From an uncultured Lachnospiraceae bacterium (lineage in GTDB: Bacteria; Bacillota; Clostridia; Lachnospirales; Lachnospiraceae): a DNA stretch of 64,000 nucleotides. The translations under genes and the position numbers were made by a program. The notes beneath the pieces were generated by a model. That model saw only the letters and a program-made list of their open reading frames with translations. It ran no database searches and was not told the origin of the DNA. The stretch is from the NCBI GenBank assembly GCA_947367855.1, contig CANBFE010000020.1, positions 1 through 64,000 of the forward strand, given 5' to 3'. Positions within the stretch are counted from its first letter, which is position 1, and the number at the start of each line of letters is the position of its first letter. Below, piece by piece: positions 50,961-60,718 of the stretch.

Positions 50961-51680
50961 TTATCTGTTGATTTCTATCTGAAAACTGCTTCTGCTTGCC
51001 GGGTAATAGCTCTCCGTGTACTCCACCACCTGACCGTTCTGGGTATAGCCCTGTGAAGTGATAAAAGCTGTAGGTTCAAATATCGTAATCTCCAACCCCG
51101 CCGCCACCTCCGCCGGAGGCATGGCCACCTCCAGTTTCCGGGAGGCATGCACCACGGAAAGCCCCCTGGCATCCAGGGCCTCATAAAAAGAAGTATCGGT
51201 AAAATCCATCTCCGGCATCTCCGGAAAAAGTTTCAGCGGAACATACAATGTGGTATATACCACAGGCGCATTGGCATACAGATTCTCCAGATTCCGTATT
51301 CTCACCAGACGGGTGACCAGCTCGTCCCCACGGATTCTCAGGGCATCCCCCACCTTTTCCCCTGCTTTTTCCGTCTGAATACAAACCACCCGGGTGCGCA
51401 GAACACGGTTTTTCTTCCGGCTCTCCTCCCGATATCCCGTGACGAAACTGGTGGATTCATGGACCAGTTTTGGCTGGGCCACAAAAGTACCGCTGCCCTT
51501 CACTCTGGTCAGTCTTCCCTCCCTTGCCAGCAAATCCAGAGCCTGCCGCACCGTGGGACGGCTGACCCCCAGGGACTGGGCCAACTCGTTTTCCGTGGGT
51601 ATCCTGTTCCCCAGAGGATACTGACCGTCGGCAATCCGCCCCCTGAGCAGCTCTGCTATCTGAACATAACGTGCCTGCAT
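50961..51680 (-). CDS. GntR-family regulator with UTRA ligand domain
   Basis: A 239-residue HutC-type regulator. The winged helix is in residues 1-70 (LRGRIADGQYPLGNRIPTEN, then LAQSLGVSRPTVRQALDLLA), and the UTRA domain in 80-239 (DTSFYEALDARGLSVVHASR, then ITSQGYTQNGQVVEYTESYY). It should bind a sugar phosphate and leave operator DNA. Operator-like sites TTTGTAAATAC are found at 45,769 and 53,809, overlapping the two divergent promoters of the locus. It is likely the local repressor of the glycan genes. Confidence 0.88.
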   Translation of the reverse strand: MQARYVQIAELLRGRIADGQYPLGNRIPTENELAQSLGVSRPTVRQALDLLAREGRLTRVKGSGTFVAQPKLVHESTSFVTGYREESRKKNRVLRTRVVCIQTEKAGEKVGDALRIRGDELVTRLVRIRNLENLYANAPVVYTTLYVPLKLFPEMPEMDFTDTSFYEALDARGLSVVHASRKLEVAMPPAEVAAGLEITIFEPTAFITSQGYTQNGQVVEYTESYYPASRSSFQIEINR

Positions 51681-51845
51681 GAATCCCTTCCTCCCAATTT
51701 CCGTTCCCCAACTCCCCCGCCCTGTACTGCAGACGGCGCCGGACGGGGCTGCTGCTTCCTATTCCATATCTGAAGCTATTGTAACATAATTTTCCGTCCT
51801 CCGCAATGTATCCTGCCGCCCACTCCGCGCAGGCTCCATGCCCCC

Positions 51846-53789
51846 TCAAAATTTCAGGGAGCACCGGAACCTTGCGTCCTCGTCATACCACATTACAAAA
51901 TTAGTCCCCCATACGTTATTGTGGAGATTGATGCAGACTCCCCGGTCAGCGGGCGCATTTTCCCGCGAAAAGGTAAGCAGGGCAGGCTCTCCCAGGTTTA
52001 CCAACGGCGCATCCAAAGTGGAAAGCAGCATGTTCTCAAACCGGACGCCCTCGTCCACCCCATGCAGCCGCTTATTGCCGCCGCTCACGACTTCCTCTGG
52101 CCCAATCCACTGTTCCAGCTTCCTCAGACCCAGAAGCCTCTGGGGCGGCGCGAATTGAAGCCAGGAAGCTTCCGCCACCCGGCAGGCCCGCTTTCCGAAC
52201 CAGGCAAAATCAAAATCGATCTGATTTTCGCCCAATGTCAGATGCTGCTCCAACAGTTCCATGCCTCCGTACCGCATTATGGTCTCTTCGGGCAGCGTCA
52301 TGCGGATAATCACATCCCTGTCCTTCCGCCAGATACCGCTTACCCTTGGCAGATAACAGCATCCGCAGGCTACCGCCTCAATCATACCGATCTTTCCAAA
52401 GTCTTCCGCCGCCCACTCCGCGTCGCTGGTCACATATTCTCTCCGGAATCTTTCGTATTCCGTCTCCGAAAACACTTCATACAGAAACTGCCCAAGAGGA
52501 TGCTCCTCATCGGCCAACACCTCTCCTGCCTTTTCCAGAAAGCTCACCGCCCCCTGTCCGCTGATCCTGACCAGATATCCTCCTGCCTCAAACACAGTCT
52601 CCGGCTCTTCCACTGTAAATCCGGTCAGGTCCCAGGGCTTTCTGCTGCGCTGCGCCAGGGCCGCCTCCCCCAGTTTCCGGTTCTCTCCCCGCAGCTTCTC
52701 CAGGGCCGCCTCCAGATACCCTCTCTGCTCCTTCCAGGAAGCTTCCAACCGCCGATACGCTGCCCCCATCCTGGCAGTCTCGAATTCCTTTCTCCGGTAA
52801 TTCCCATGATCCCCGAACCGAAACCCGGATTCCCCGTTTTTCCCCAGGCAGGTCTTCTCGTCCAACCCCCAGGTATGCTCCGGAATCGGAAGCAATTCTC
52901 TGTAGAATCCTTCCTTTTCGTCTTCCGGCAGACTCTTCCCCAGCCGCAGCAGCCCCCGGTAGGCGCTGATCTTGCCCGGATCGCTGCCTGCGCCGTGTAT
53001 CCAGGTATCTCCGATTTCCCCCTCAATCACCGGAAGGCGTTCCCGCTGTCCCTCCGCGGCCTGCGCCAAATCCTCCAAGGTTCCCGCGGAAAGCTCCGCC
53101 TCCGGATATTGCTCATGGAGCATCCGGTAAATCTTCCGGATATCCTCCGGAGACTGGGGGCCGTGATTATCCCCCGTATGGGCAAAGCACACGCGGCAGC
53201 CGCTGTCTCCTATCGGGGTCATCTGTCCGTAATCCCGGTTATACATAACGATAATCTCCTCCCCGGAAGGCGCGCGCCAGCGAAACAGCTCCGGCACGTC
53301 CGGCGGCGTGGAGGCGGGATTCACCCCGATATGCAGAAACCGGATTCCCGCCCTGTACAAAAGGGGCACAATCCCCCTGGTATGGCCGGGGACGTCCGTG
53401 AGCTTGGCTGCGGTAGTCCGCATGCCAAAACGCTCATCCAGGGCGCGGGAGATCCACAGACCGCAGGAAAGCAGCTCCTCGTCCATCAGTTCCGTATGAG
53501 TGGTAAACGGCATCCCGTGCCAGCGGATGTCCCCATGCGCAATGGCATCCTCCATCAGTTCCGGGTGCCTGCCGTGCTCCAGATAATCCTGAATCAGCCA
53601 GGAACCCACAGTCCAGATAAGGCCCTCCTTCTCCCCTCTCAGCTGCCTGGCCGCTTCCATGGCTCCCGGCAGATAATGCTCCCGGTAATTATGCAGCACA
53701 TTCCCTGCCAAATCCGTAAATCCCAAGTCCAGATGCGTCTTGAAGATGACAATCACTTTTTCCATTTTTCCTCTTCCTTTTTCTTCCAT
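51846..53789 (-). CDS. DUF5054-type GH38-like glycoside hydrolase
   Basis: A 647-residue protein. The N-terminus VIVIFKTHLDLGFTDLAGNV carries the HxD metal motif of GH38-like enzymes, followed by ALDERFGMRTTAAKLTDVPG and GHTRGIVPLLYRAG. This matches the DUF5054 group, distant relatives of alpha-mannosidases. It has no signal peptide and lies divergent to the large unknown gene at 53,913. A role in mannoside breakdown is inferred. Start: ATG 53,789 has GGAAAGGG with good spacing; ATG 53,765 is an alternative. Confidence 0.75.
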   Translation of the reverse strand: MEEKGRGKMEKVIVIFKTHLDLGFTDLAGNVLHNYREHYLPGAMEAARQLRGEKEGLIWTVGSWLIQDYLEHGRHPELMEDAIAHGDIRWHGMPFTTHTELMDEELLSCGLWISRALDERFGMRTTAAKLTDVPGHTRGIVPLLYRAGIRFLHIGVNPASTPPDVPELFRWRAPSGEEIIVMYNRDYGQMTPIGDSGCRVCFAHTGDNHGPQSPEDIRKIYRMLHEQYPEAELSAGTLEDLAQAAEGQRERLPVIEGEIGDTWIHGAGSDPGKISAYRGLLRLGKSLPEDEKEGFYRELLPIPEHTWGLDEKTCLGKNGESGFRFGDHGNYRRKEFETARMGAAYRRLEASWKEQRGYLEAALEKLRGENRKLGEAALAQRSRKPWDLTGFTVEEPETVFEAGGYLVRISGQGAVSFLEKAGEVLADEEHPLGQFLYEVFSETEYERFRREYVTSDAEWAAEDFGKIGMIEAVACGCCYLPRVSGIWRKDRDVIIRMTLPEETIMRYGGMELLEQHLTLGENQIDFDFAWFGKRACRVAEASWLQFAPPQRLLGLRKLEQWIGPEEVVSGGNKRLHGVDEGVRFENMLLSTLDAPLVNLGEPALLTFSRENAPADRGVCINLHNNVWGTNFVMWYDEDARFRCSLKF

Positions 53790-53808
53790 GTTATCATCCC
53801 TTTCCTCT

Positions 53809-53824
53809 TTTTGTAAATACATAT
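53809..53824. promoter_or_regulatory. Second operator-like site (TTTGTAAATACATAT)
   Basis: One mismatch from the inverted repeat at 45,769-45,784. It is 20 bp upstream of the DUF5054-type gene start and 21 bp upstream of the -35 box of the plus-strand promoter. Confidence 0.5.
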
Positions 53825-53844
53825 TCAAATTATTATTTTCTGTA

Positions 53845-53873
53845 TTGACATATCTACCGGAATTTAGTATTGT
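53845..53873 (+). promoter_or_regulatory. Promoter of the 53,913-58,013 operon
   Basis: TTGACA (53,845-53,850), 17-bp spacer, TATTGT (53,868-53,873). The -35 region TTGACATATCTAC is nearly the same as TTGACATATCCAC at 45,871, so the two promoters may share a regulator. Confidence 0.7.
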
Positions 53874-53912
53874 AAAAGCAAAAACAATTCAGGGTAGAGA
53901 AAGGACAAACAT

Positions 53913-56255
53913 ATGGTTATCAACTTTGGCAAATCAGAACTCACCTTATCACCTCAGGGTCTGATCACAGACCTCACCTTCGGGCAGAAATCCGTCTTCC
54001 CCAAGGGACAGCAATCCTATCTGATCCGGCTCTTCCGGAACAATGCGCCCTGTGAGATCAAAGACGTGCGCCTGAAAGACAATCTGCTCATCTACCGCTT
54101 TGCGGACACCGCAGACCAGGTTTCCCTGCAGATTACCTGCAAGGATGACTATACTGTCTTCGAAGTGACAGAGTGCCCGGAAAGCTTTGACTTCCTTACC
54201 ATCGGCCCCATTGTCACCAGCCTCAACGACGTGGTAGGAGACGTGGTGGGTATTGTACAGGGCCAGGGCGCCGCAATGGGCATACAGGGTCTGCACAGGA
54301 AGCTGCTGGCCGGTTTCCCCGATGAACTCTGCCAACATGCCATCCATGCCACAGAGGAAACCACCTCCGCCCTCACCGTATGCAACGGAGAGGCCAATAC
54401 CGCTGCCGCCTACGCCATGCCCTTTGGCAGCGTTCTGCAGCTGTTCTGTGAAAACAGACGCAGAGACAGGATCAAGTCAGTGGCATACGCCAAACAGTGC
54501 GTGCCTGCCCCCAACCTGGACCGGGAGGACGCGGATATCCGCGGCTGTCGTTTTGCGCTGCTCTCCTGTCCTTCCGCAGAGGCCCTCTCCGTTATCGGAA
54601 AAATGGAGGAAAACGAAGGCCTTCCCCATCCCATGATAGACGGTGAATGGGTAAAGACTTCACGGAGAGCCACTTATTCCTACCTGATCGGCGAATTCGG
54701 TGTTGACAATCTTGACAAAATGCTCTCCTATACGAAAAAGGGCGGCTTCCCCTGCCTCTATCATCCGGAGCCCTTTGACACCTGGGGACATTTTGAGCTG
54801 AGAAAGGACCAGTTTCCGGAAGGAGACCTGTCTCTGAAAAACTGCGCGGAGAAAGCTGCGGCCCAGGGCGTCAGCCTGGGGCTCCACACCCTCACCAGTT
54901 TTACCAAGACAAACGACGCCTATGTGACGCCGGTTCCCCACAAGAGATTAAAGGGCATGCTCCCCGGCACCCTGGAAGAGGATGCAGCGGCAGAACAGAC
55001 CCGGCTTTCCGTCAAGGGCGTAGCCGGTCTGATCTACCCGGCTACCCTGAACTGCATCAGAATAGAGGATGAGTTGGTCCAATACACCGAATTCGAGACA
55101 GTATCCGACGATGCCTTCCTGTTAAAAGGCTGTAAACGGGGCGCTTTCGGCACAGAAGCCGTCTCCCACAAAAAGGACAGCCCGGTCTGCAAGCTCATCG
55201 ACTATCCCTACCATACCCTGTTTCCGGATATTGAGCTCCAGGATCGGTTTGCGGACAGAATTGCCGAACTGTTTAACTATGCCGGAATACAGCAGATTTC
55301 CTTTGACGGACTGGAGGGCTGCGAGTGGACGGGAGAGGGAGAATATGCCAATAATAACTTCTGCATGAGATGTTATGACCAGTTTGACCATACCGTGATA
55401 AACGACGCCTCCAGACTGCACCATTTCCTGTGGCACATGAATACAAGGATGAACTGGGGAGAGCCCTGGGGAGAGGAAATGCGGGCGGGCCAGGTGGAGG
55501 GCCGGATGCGGAATCAGGCATTCTTCCACAAAAATCTCTTTCCCGCCATGCTGGGATGGTTCCTGATCCGGAAAGCCAACCGCAGATTTGAAGCCAGCAC
55601 CCTCATGGACATGGAATGGGCCTTGTCCGAGGCAGCCGGATTCGACGCAGGTTTTTCCCTCAGCGCCTCCTGCGATACCCTGGATTCCCTGGGAACCACG
55701 GAAGAGATTCTGGAGGCCATCCGCAACTGGGAACTGCTGCGCTATGAGAATCGTTTTGACGACAGCCTGAAAGAGCAGCTGAAAAAACCGGAGACGGAAT
55801 GGCACCTGGAAAAGGAGAATGAAACCACTTTCCGGCTCTATCCCCTGGCGATCAGCAAGCCTCTGGTATGCGATCTCCTGGAAATGCAGCCCGGACAGCC
55901 CGGAGGTTCCGACTGGAGCCTTACACAGCCTTTTGACAGGCAGAATTTCTCCTTCCGGATGAAGGTGGACGGCTACGGCCATATAGAGAATCCCAAATTT
56001 TACAATGCCACAGGTGTGCTGCAGTTCCAGACCACCGTAAAGGGCGGCCAGTATCTGCTGTTTGACGGCCAGAAGGCATTCGTTACGGACAGAAACTATA
56101 ATAAACTGTACGAAGCGGCCTATATTGGCAGCTGCCAGGTGGAAAAGGGCCATTCTCAGCTGAGCTTTGGCTGCTCTTTCGGCGGAGACGAAGGACCAGA
56201 GGTCAAAGTACGTATTATCACAAAATCAGAACCTTATTCCATTACCAGGGAGTAA
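53913..56255 (+). CDS. Large uncharacterised glycoside hydrolase-like protein
   Basis: A 780-residue cytoplasmic protein. I do not recognise a named family. The middle (about 240-590) looks like a TIM-barrel: KKGGFPCLYHPEPFDTWGHF, LGLHTLTSFTKTN, FDGLEGCEWTGEGEYANNNF, RFEASTLMDMEWALSEAAG. Acidic residues in DGLEGCEW and MDMEW are candidate catalytic acids. N- and C-terminal parts are beta-rich, like sugar-binding modules. It starts an operon with the mannose-6-phosphate isomerase-like gene (15-bp gap) and is surrounded by fucosidase and mannosidase genes, so a new glycan-cleaving enzyme is the best inference. Confidence 0.6.
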   Translation: MVINFGKSELTLSPQGLITDLTFGQKSVFPKGQQSYLIRLFRNNAPCEIKDVRLKDNLLIYRFADTADQVSLQITCKDDYTVFEVTECPESFDFLTIGPIVTSLNDVVGDVVGIVQGQGAAMGIQGLHRKLLAGFPDELCQHAIHATEETTSALTVCNGEANTAAAYAMPFGSVLQLFCENRRRDRIKSVAYAKQCVPAPNLDREDADIRGCRFALLSCPSAEALSVIGKMEENEGLPHPMIDGEWVKTSRRATYSYLIGEFGVDNLDKMLSYTKKGGFPCLYHPEPFDTWGHFELRKDQFPEGDLSLKNCAEKAAAQGVSLGLHTLTSFTKTNDAYVTPVPHKRLKGMLPGTLEEDAAAEQTRLSVKGVAGLIYPATLNCIRIEDELVQYTEFETVSDDAFLLKGCKRGAFGTEAVSHKKDSPVCKLIDYPYHTLFPDIELQDRFADRIAELFNYAGIQQISFDGLEGCEWTGEGEYANNNFCMRCYDQFDHTVINDASRLHHFLWHMNTRMNWGEPWGEEMRAGQVEGRMRNQAFFHKNLFPAMLGWFLIRKANRRFEASTLMDMEWALSEAAGFDAGFSLSASCDTLDSLGTTEEILEAIRNWELLRYENRFDDSLKEQLKKPETEWHLEKENETTFRLYPLAISKPLVCDLLEMQPGQPGGSDWSLTQPFDRQNFSFRMKVDGYGHIENPKFYNATGVLQFQTTVKGGQYLLFDGQKAFVTDRNYNKLYEAAYIGSCQVEKGHSQLSFGCSFGGDEGPEVKVRIITKSEPYSITRE

Positions 56256-56270
56256 GAAGGAGAAAAGCTA

Positions 56271-58013
56271 ATGCAGAATAATCACCCATTCCGTCGTTTT
56301 CCCACAATTAAAATCAACGGCTATGACCACGCCGCAGCCACGGATCAGGATACCATCCTTCAGCATTTGCGACACATGTGTCAGAACAGAGAACGGACCG
56401 TCATCGTGGCAGAATGCTATCCCGGCGTGGACCAGAGCGAATTAACAGCGCTCTTCTCCCCTCTGGAACCGACGGAATGCATCTGCAGCGATGACCTGGC
56501 CCTGCCACCGGAGGAAATCGACGCCCTGATCCAACGGGATCTTACGGAAGATGACCCTGTCTTCGGCATAATGACAGCCAGACGTCTGGAAGACTTCTTT
56601 CCCTCGGAAAACCTGGAAAACGCCCGCCGGAGAATAGAGGCCGTAAAGTCCGGCATCCTGCTGGTTTATGGGGTGGGCGCCTCCCTGGTCTGCCGTGGAG
56701 ACATCCTTGTTGTAGCGGACATCACCCGCTGGGAGATTCAGCTGCGCTACCGCAGAGGACTGTCCAACTGGCGGACCGCCAAAACGGATCTTCCCAAAAA
56801 CAAAAAATACAAGAGAGGCTATTTCGCCGAATGGCGGTGGGCCGACCACATCAAGGACAGGCTGCTTCCGGAAATGGATCTGTATCTGGACATGACTGCC
56901 CCCCGGGCTCCCGCCATGGTCTCCGGTCCGGCCTACCGCGCAGCCCTAGAACAGGTATCCGGACAGCCCTTCCGCATGGTACCCTATTTTGATCCCGGGG
57001 TATGGGGCGGCGACTGGATGAAAAACCATTTTGACCTGCCGGAAAACGGCTCCAACTATGCCTGGAGCTTTGACGGCGTGCCCGAGGAGAACAGCCTCCT
57101 TCTGGATTTCGGCGGAAAACTGGTGCAGACCCCTGCCCTGAACCTGGTCCACTGCTGCCCCAGGCCCCTTCTGGGCGAGAGAGTTCACGGGAGGTTCGGT
57201 GCGGAATTTCCCATCCGTTTCGACATGCTGGACACCATGAACGGCCAGAACCTGTCCCTGCAGGTCCATCCTTTGACGGAATACATTCAGCAGAATTTCC
57301 ATATGCATTACACCCAGGACGAGAGTTATTACCTGTTGGATGCCCAGGGCGAAGACCCCTGCGTCTACCTGGGCATAAAAACCGGAACAGACCCCGGCGC
57401 CATGATACAGGCCCTGGAGGATGCCCGGGATGGGACTGCGCCCTTTCCCGCAGAAGATTTTGTAAACCGCATTCCCGTGAAAAAGCATGACCATGTACTG
57501 ATTCCCGCGGGTACAGTACACTGTTCCGGCGCCAACACCATGGTGCTGGAAATCAGCGCAACCCCCTATATTTTTACCTTCAAGCTATGGGACTGGGGAC
57601 GTCTGGATCTGGACGGCAGGCCCAGGCCCATCCACCTCAATCACGGAGCAGCCAATATTCAGTGGGATCGGAATACCGAATGGGTAAAAGAAAATATCGT
57701 CAATCAGATTACGCTGATTCATAAAGATGTGCGGGGAACCGTAGAGCGCACCGGCCTTCATGAGCGGGAATTCCTGGACACCTTCCGGGTCAGCACTTCC
57801 TCGGAACTGCCCATCCGGCGCAACGGCAGCGTCCACATGATGAACCTGGTAGAGGGAGGCAATGCCCTGCTGATCAGCGAAAACGGGCATTTTCCTCCCT
57901 TTGAACTGCATTATGCGGAGACCTGCATTATCCCGGAAGCTGCAGGCCCCTATCTGATTCGCTCCCCAGAAGGCGAGCCCATTAAGGCAATTATCGCCAG
58001 CGTACGCAACTAA
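56271..58013 (+). CDS. Class I mannose-6-phosphate isomerase-like protein with N-terminal extension
   Basis: A 580-residue protein. From about 225 it matches class I phosphomannose isomerases: QVHPLTEY (metal ligand), QDESYYLLDAQG (Glu), and VLIPAGTVHCSGANTMVLEI (His). The first 225 residues are a separate region that includes HMCQNRERTVIVAECYPGVD and VADITRWEIQLRYRRGLSNW, reminiscent of a P-loop-kinase fold but without a Walker A motif. It could isomerise mannose-6-phosphate from glycan breakdown. AAGGAG precedes the ATG. The extra domain is unusual for ManA. Confidence 0.82.
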   Translation: MQNNHPFRRFPTIKINGYDHAAATDQDTILQHLRHMCQNRERTVIVAECYPGVDQSELTALFSPLEPTECICSDDLALPPEEIDALIQRDLTEDDPVFGIMTARRLEDFFPSENLENARRRIEAVKSGILLVYGVGASLVCRGDILVVADITRWEIQLRYRRGLSNWRTAKTDLPKNKKYKRGYFAEWRWADHIKDRLLPEMDLYLDMTAPRAPAMVSGPAYRAALEQVSGQPFRMVPYFDPGVWGGDWMKNHFDLPENGSNYAWSFDGVPEENSLLLDFGGKLVQTPALNLVHCCPRPLLGERVHGRFGAEFPIRFDMLDTMNGQNLSLQVHPLTEYIQQNFHMHYTQDESYYLLDAQGEDPCVYLGIKTGTDPGAMIQALEDARDGTAPFPAEDFVNRIPVKKHDHVLIPAGTVHCSGANTMVLEISATPYIFTFKLWDWGRLDLDGRPRPIHLNHGAANIQWDRNTEWVKENIVNQITLIHKDVRGTVERTGLHEREFLDTFRVSTSSELPIRRNGSVHMMNLVEGGNALLISENGHFPPFELHYAETCIIPEAAGPYLIRSPEGEPIKAIIASVRN

Positions 58014-58118
58014 ACATCTGCGACGCATTTAAACACGCCTCCCAAAGGGACAGACAGCTCCGGGCTTATCAGCCGGTCAGCCTCTGCCCCTTCTTTCATA
58101 AAGTCATTTCACTCCGCT

Positions 58119-58463
58119 CTATGGCCCGAGATCAATCTCCTGTTGGATATATACTGCTTCCTCGATAAGGCCGATGCCCATAAACACGGCCCACACATAG
58201 GGCGCGCCGTACACATTCAGAGTCTTGGGCCCCACGATTATCCTGGGCGCATTCTCTCCGGTCTGATCCTGTATCAGCTTCTCATAAGCCTTCTCGAAAG
58301 TGCTCCTGGTGATGGAGCGCTCCCGTCTGTCCGTGAACAACTCCCCGCCTTTGATGGTGTAAGTAAAAGGAAGTCCCTTTTTGGTCAGAAACTGTTTTCC
58401 CTCGTGTGCCCGTATCACATCCCACAGGCCAGGGACGGTTATCTTTGATGTATTGAGTTTCAT
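58119..58463 (-). CDS. Small hypothetical protein (114 aa)
   Basis: A 114-residue protein with MKLNTSKITVPGLWDVIRAH, then LPFTYTIKGGELFTDRRER and ITRSTFEKAYEKL. The middle could be a small beta-sheet with a DNA/RNA-binding look (many Lys/Arg), but no family is recognised. AAGGAGG lies only three bases from the ATG, which may limit translation; an earlier start at 58,535 lacks a site. It is downstream of the glycan operon and convergent with it. Function unknown. Confidence 0.6.
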   Translation of the reverse strand: MKLNTSKITVPGLWDVIRAHEGKQFLTKKGLPFTYTIKGGELFTDRRERSITRSTFEKAYEKLIQDQTGENAPRIIVGPKTLNVYGAPYVWAVFMGIGLIEEAVYIQQEIDLGP

Positions 58464-58624
58464 ATGCCTCCTTGTGCGGCATCCGGCATCCCTCCGGAGC
58501 AGCCGACTGTTTGAGTCAGATATGCCACTATTCAAATGGTAACCGATACAGGAAACGTTGTCAATGTATTTATTCTTTACTTTTCATGGAGGCTTTTTCT
58601 TGGGCATTTTGCAAATCGCAGCAT

Positions 58625-60574
58625 TTATTCCCGGGTCCGCGCCCCCAACAGACGCATCCTGCTTAAAACTGCCAGCATTTCATACTTTCTGGGCATATCC
58701 ATCCACCGAATGCACTCCGTAAAAAAGGGAGAATATGCATTTTCCAGGCCCTCCCTGCCGATTTCCTCCAGAAGACGCTCTACTTCCTGCTCCCTGCAGA
58801 CCCATCTGGGTTCCATACCGCCTTCCTCAGGGTCTTTCTGATTCTCCTCCGGCTGCGGACCCGCCGTAAATTTCTGAAACCTTTCCAGGGGATTCAGCTG
58901 TCCCATAAGCCTCCGCAGCAGGAAGGCAATGGCATTCAGCTGCGGAATACTGGCGATATCGTGCAGCATGCGAATGTCGATTTGTTCTTCCCCCAAGATC
59001 AGGAATCCCAGATCAGACACCTTCAATATCTCCGTGGCAGAACCCTCCGGCCGGGTACTCAGATAATTGGCATCCACAGTGTCCGGATTGCGGAAATCTC
59101 CGGGAGACAGCCCCGGACCTGTCTTCTGCCTGCCGCCTGCATACTCCGCCTGCAGAGACTTCGCCTGCCCGGTTACCTGGCAGATACGATAATCCTTCAT
59201 CATATAAATCCGGTCAGCAGCCTGAAGATATTCGCTGCTGCCTCCGATGACAAGGATCGTGGAAACCTTCCTCTCCCATGCCAGTTCCCGCACACGCTCC
59301 ACAAAGGGCGTGATGGGCTCTTTCTCAATGAGGGATTTCATTACGGCATCCTGAATCATGAAATTGGTTGCGGACTTGTCCTCGTCGATCATCAGCAGCC
59401 GGGAGCCCCATCCCACAGCCTCCATGATATTGGCTGCCTGGGAGGTGGAGCCGGAAGCATGCTCCGTGGAGAAATCCTTCGGATTCCCTCCCGGAATCCA
59501 CTTGATAAAGGGGGAAAGATTCGCATGACGGATACTTCTGCCGTCCTCCGCGGAAATCTTCATGGCGGAATCGTCCGTCAGCACCAGTTCCCTGCCGTCG
59601 CCGGAAATATGGTTGTAAACGCCGGCGCTCAGGGCGTCCAGCAGCGTGCTTTTTCCAGAATACCCGCCTCCCGTTATCACGGTTACGCCTTTCCGGAAGA
59701 CCATGCCCTTTACGCCTGCCACTTCCGCCTCATCCTCCGGCACAGCCGTAAAGGGAACCGCTCCCCGCAGCGGGCCGTCGCCGCCTTTTTCCCTGGGCAG
59801 TATGCTTCCGTTTGCCACAAAAGCGCAATAACCCTCCTTCCGCAGCCACGCCCGGATGGCCTCCTGTTTTTCGTAGAGCGCCCGCGCCCTCTCCATGCCT
59901 TCCCGGTCAAATTCCTCCACAAAGCGTTTTACCGCCTCCGGCAGATCGTGGGTCAGCATCTGTACCGCCTTCTTATGCTTCCCCTCCGGCAGCTGCACCT
60001 GAATCAGAATGCTGACACACAGATATGAGGGAATCTCCCTTATTCCGTCCATGGGCTGAATCATGCAGTTTTTCCCCGGCTTATAGGAATTCACTCCTCT
60101 GTCCCGCAGACCGTCTATGGGTTCAATGGTATTCCTGCCGAGAAGCCTGTAATATTTCTGGGCAACCCGGTTTACCCTGACCACATTTCTCACCAGAACC
60201 TTATTGTTTGGCTCGTAAATAAAATAATGGCCGTTCTCCTTTGCCGTCCGCTTGCGGTTGTCATTTCCCTCATTCAGCGCCCGTATATATGGAATAAATG
60301 CCCGGAAAAGATAATCCAGCGCAGCCGTGTCCATCTCCTCCGCCTGAAACTGTTTCATGGGAATGTGGATGGCCACCGTGGGCTTCGACAGCTCCAGCCG
60401 ATTGCTCTTGGTGATCTCATATCCGATCTCCCCGTCCCAATAGACGGCATGATTGTGTACGATTGGATTTTTATCCATAAAGCTCTCGTACATCTTGCCC
60501 TCATACATGTCCTCATAGGTTTCACTGGTAGGTTTCATGTTCAATATATAGTATTTTAATCTCTTCAATTTCAA
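58625..60574 (-). CDS. ABC-class ATPase (COG3044 type)
   Basis: A 649-residue cytoplasmic ATPase without membrane parts. It has the Walker A VITGGGYSGKSTLLDALSAG, the typical DGRELVLTDDSAMKISAEDG, the signature STEHASGSTSQAANI, and Walker B LLMIDEDKSATNF. These define the ABC-ATPase group related to trypanosome MRB1590, proposed to act on RNA. N- and C-terminal regions (240 and 150 residues) are additional. The start is probably TTG at 60,574 or 60,568 after AAGGAG. A leader peptide and terminator lie upstream, suggesting attenuation. Substrate unknown. Confidence 0.88.
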   Translation of the reverse strand: MKLKRLKYYILNMKPTSETYEDMYEGKMYESFMDKNPIVHNHAVYWDGEIGYEITKSNRLELSKPTVAIHIPMKQFQAEEMDTAALDYLFRAFIPYIRALNEGNDNRKRTAKENGHYFIYEPNNKVLVRNVVRVNRVAQKYYRLLGRNTIEPIDGLRDRGVNSYKPGKNCMIQPMDGIREIPSYLCVSILIQVQLPEGKHKKAVQMLTHDLPEAVKRFVEEFDREGMERARALYEKQEAIRAWLRKEGYCAFVANGSILPREKGGDGPLRGAVPFTAVPEDEAEVAGVKGMVFRKGVTVITGGGYSGKSTLLDALSAGVYNHISGDGRELVLTDDSAMKISAEDGRSIRHANLSPFIKWIPGGNPKDFSTEHASGSTSQAANIMEAVGWGSRLLMIDEDKSATNFMIQDAVMKSLIEKEPITPFVERVRELAWERKVSTILVIGGSSEYLQAADRIYMMKDYRICQVTGQAKSLQAEYAGGRQKTGPGLSPGDFRNPDTVDANYLSTRPEGSATEILKVSDLGFLILGEEQIDIRMLHDIASIPQLNAIAFLLRRLMGQLNPLERFQKFTAGPQPEENQKDPEEGGMEPRWVCREQEVERLLEEIGREGLENAYSPFFTECIRWMDMPRKYEMLAVLSRMRLLGARTRE

Positions 60575-60718
60575 CTCTCCTTCGCCTTTTTGCCTTGTGT
60601 CTTTGTTGTCTGAAATTAACTGTTCTCATTCCTCTTTTTTCTCTCATAACCCATCACCTTACCCTTTCATTCAAACTGCGCGCATCCCATTCCTTCTTTC
60701 CTCCGGTATTTTTGCGCA

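Noticed and set aside
55448..55462. Match GGGGAGAGG to the proposed guide
   Set aside because: Only nine bases, inside a coding region, with no plausible TAM; expected by chance in purine-rich coding DNA.
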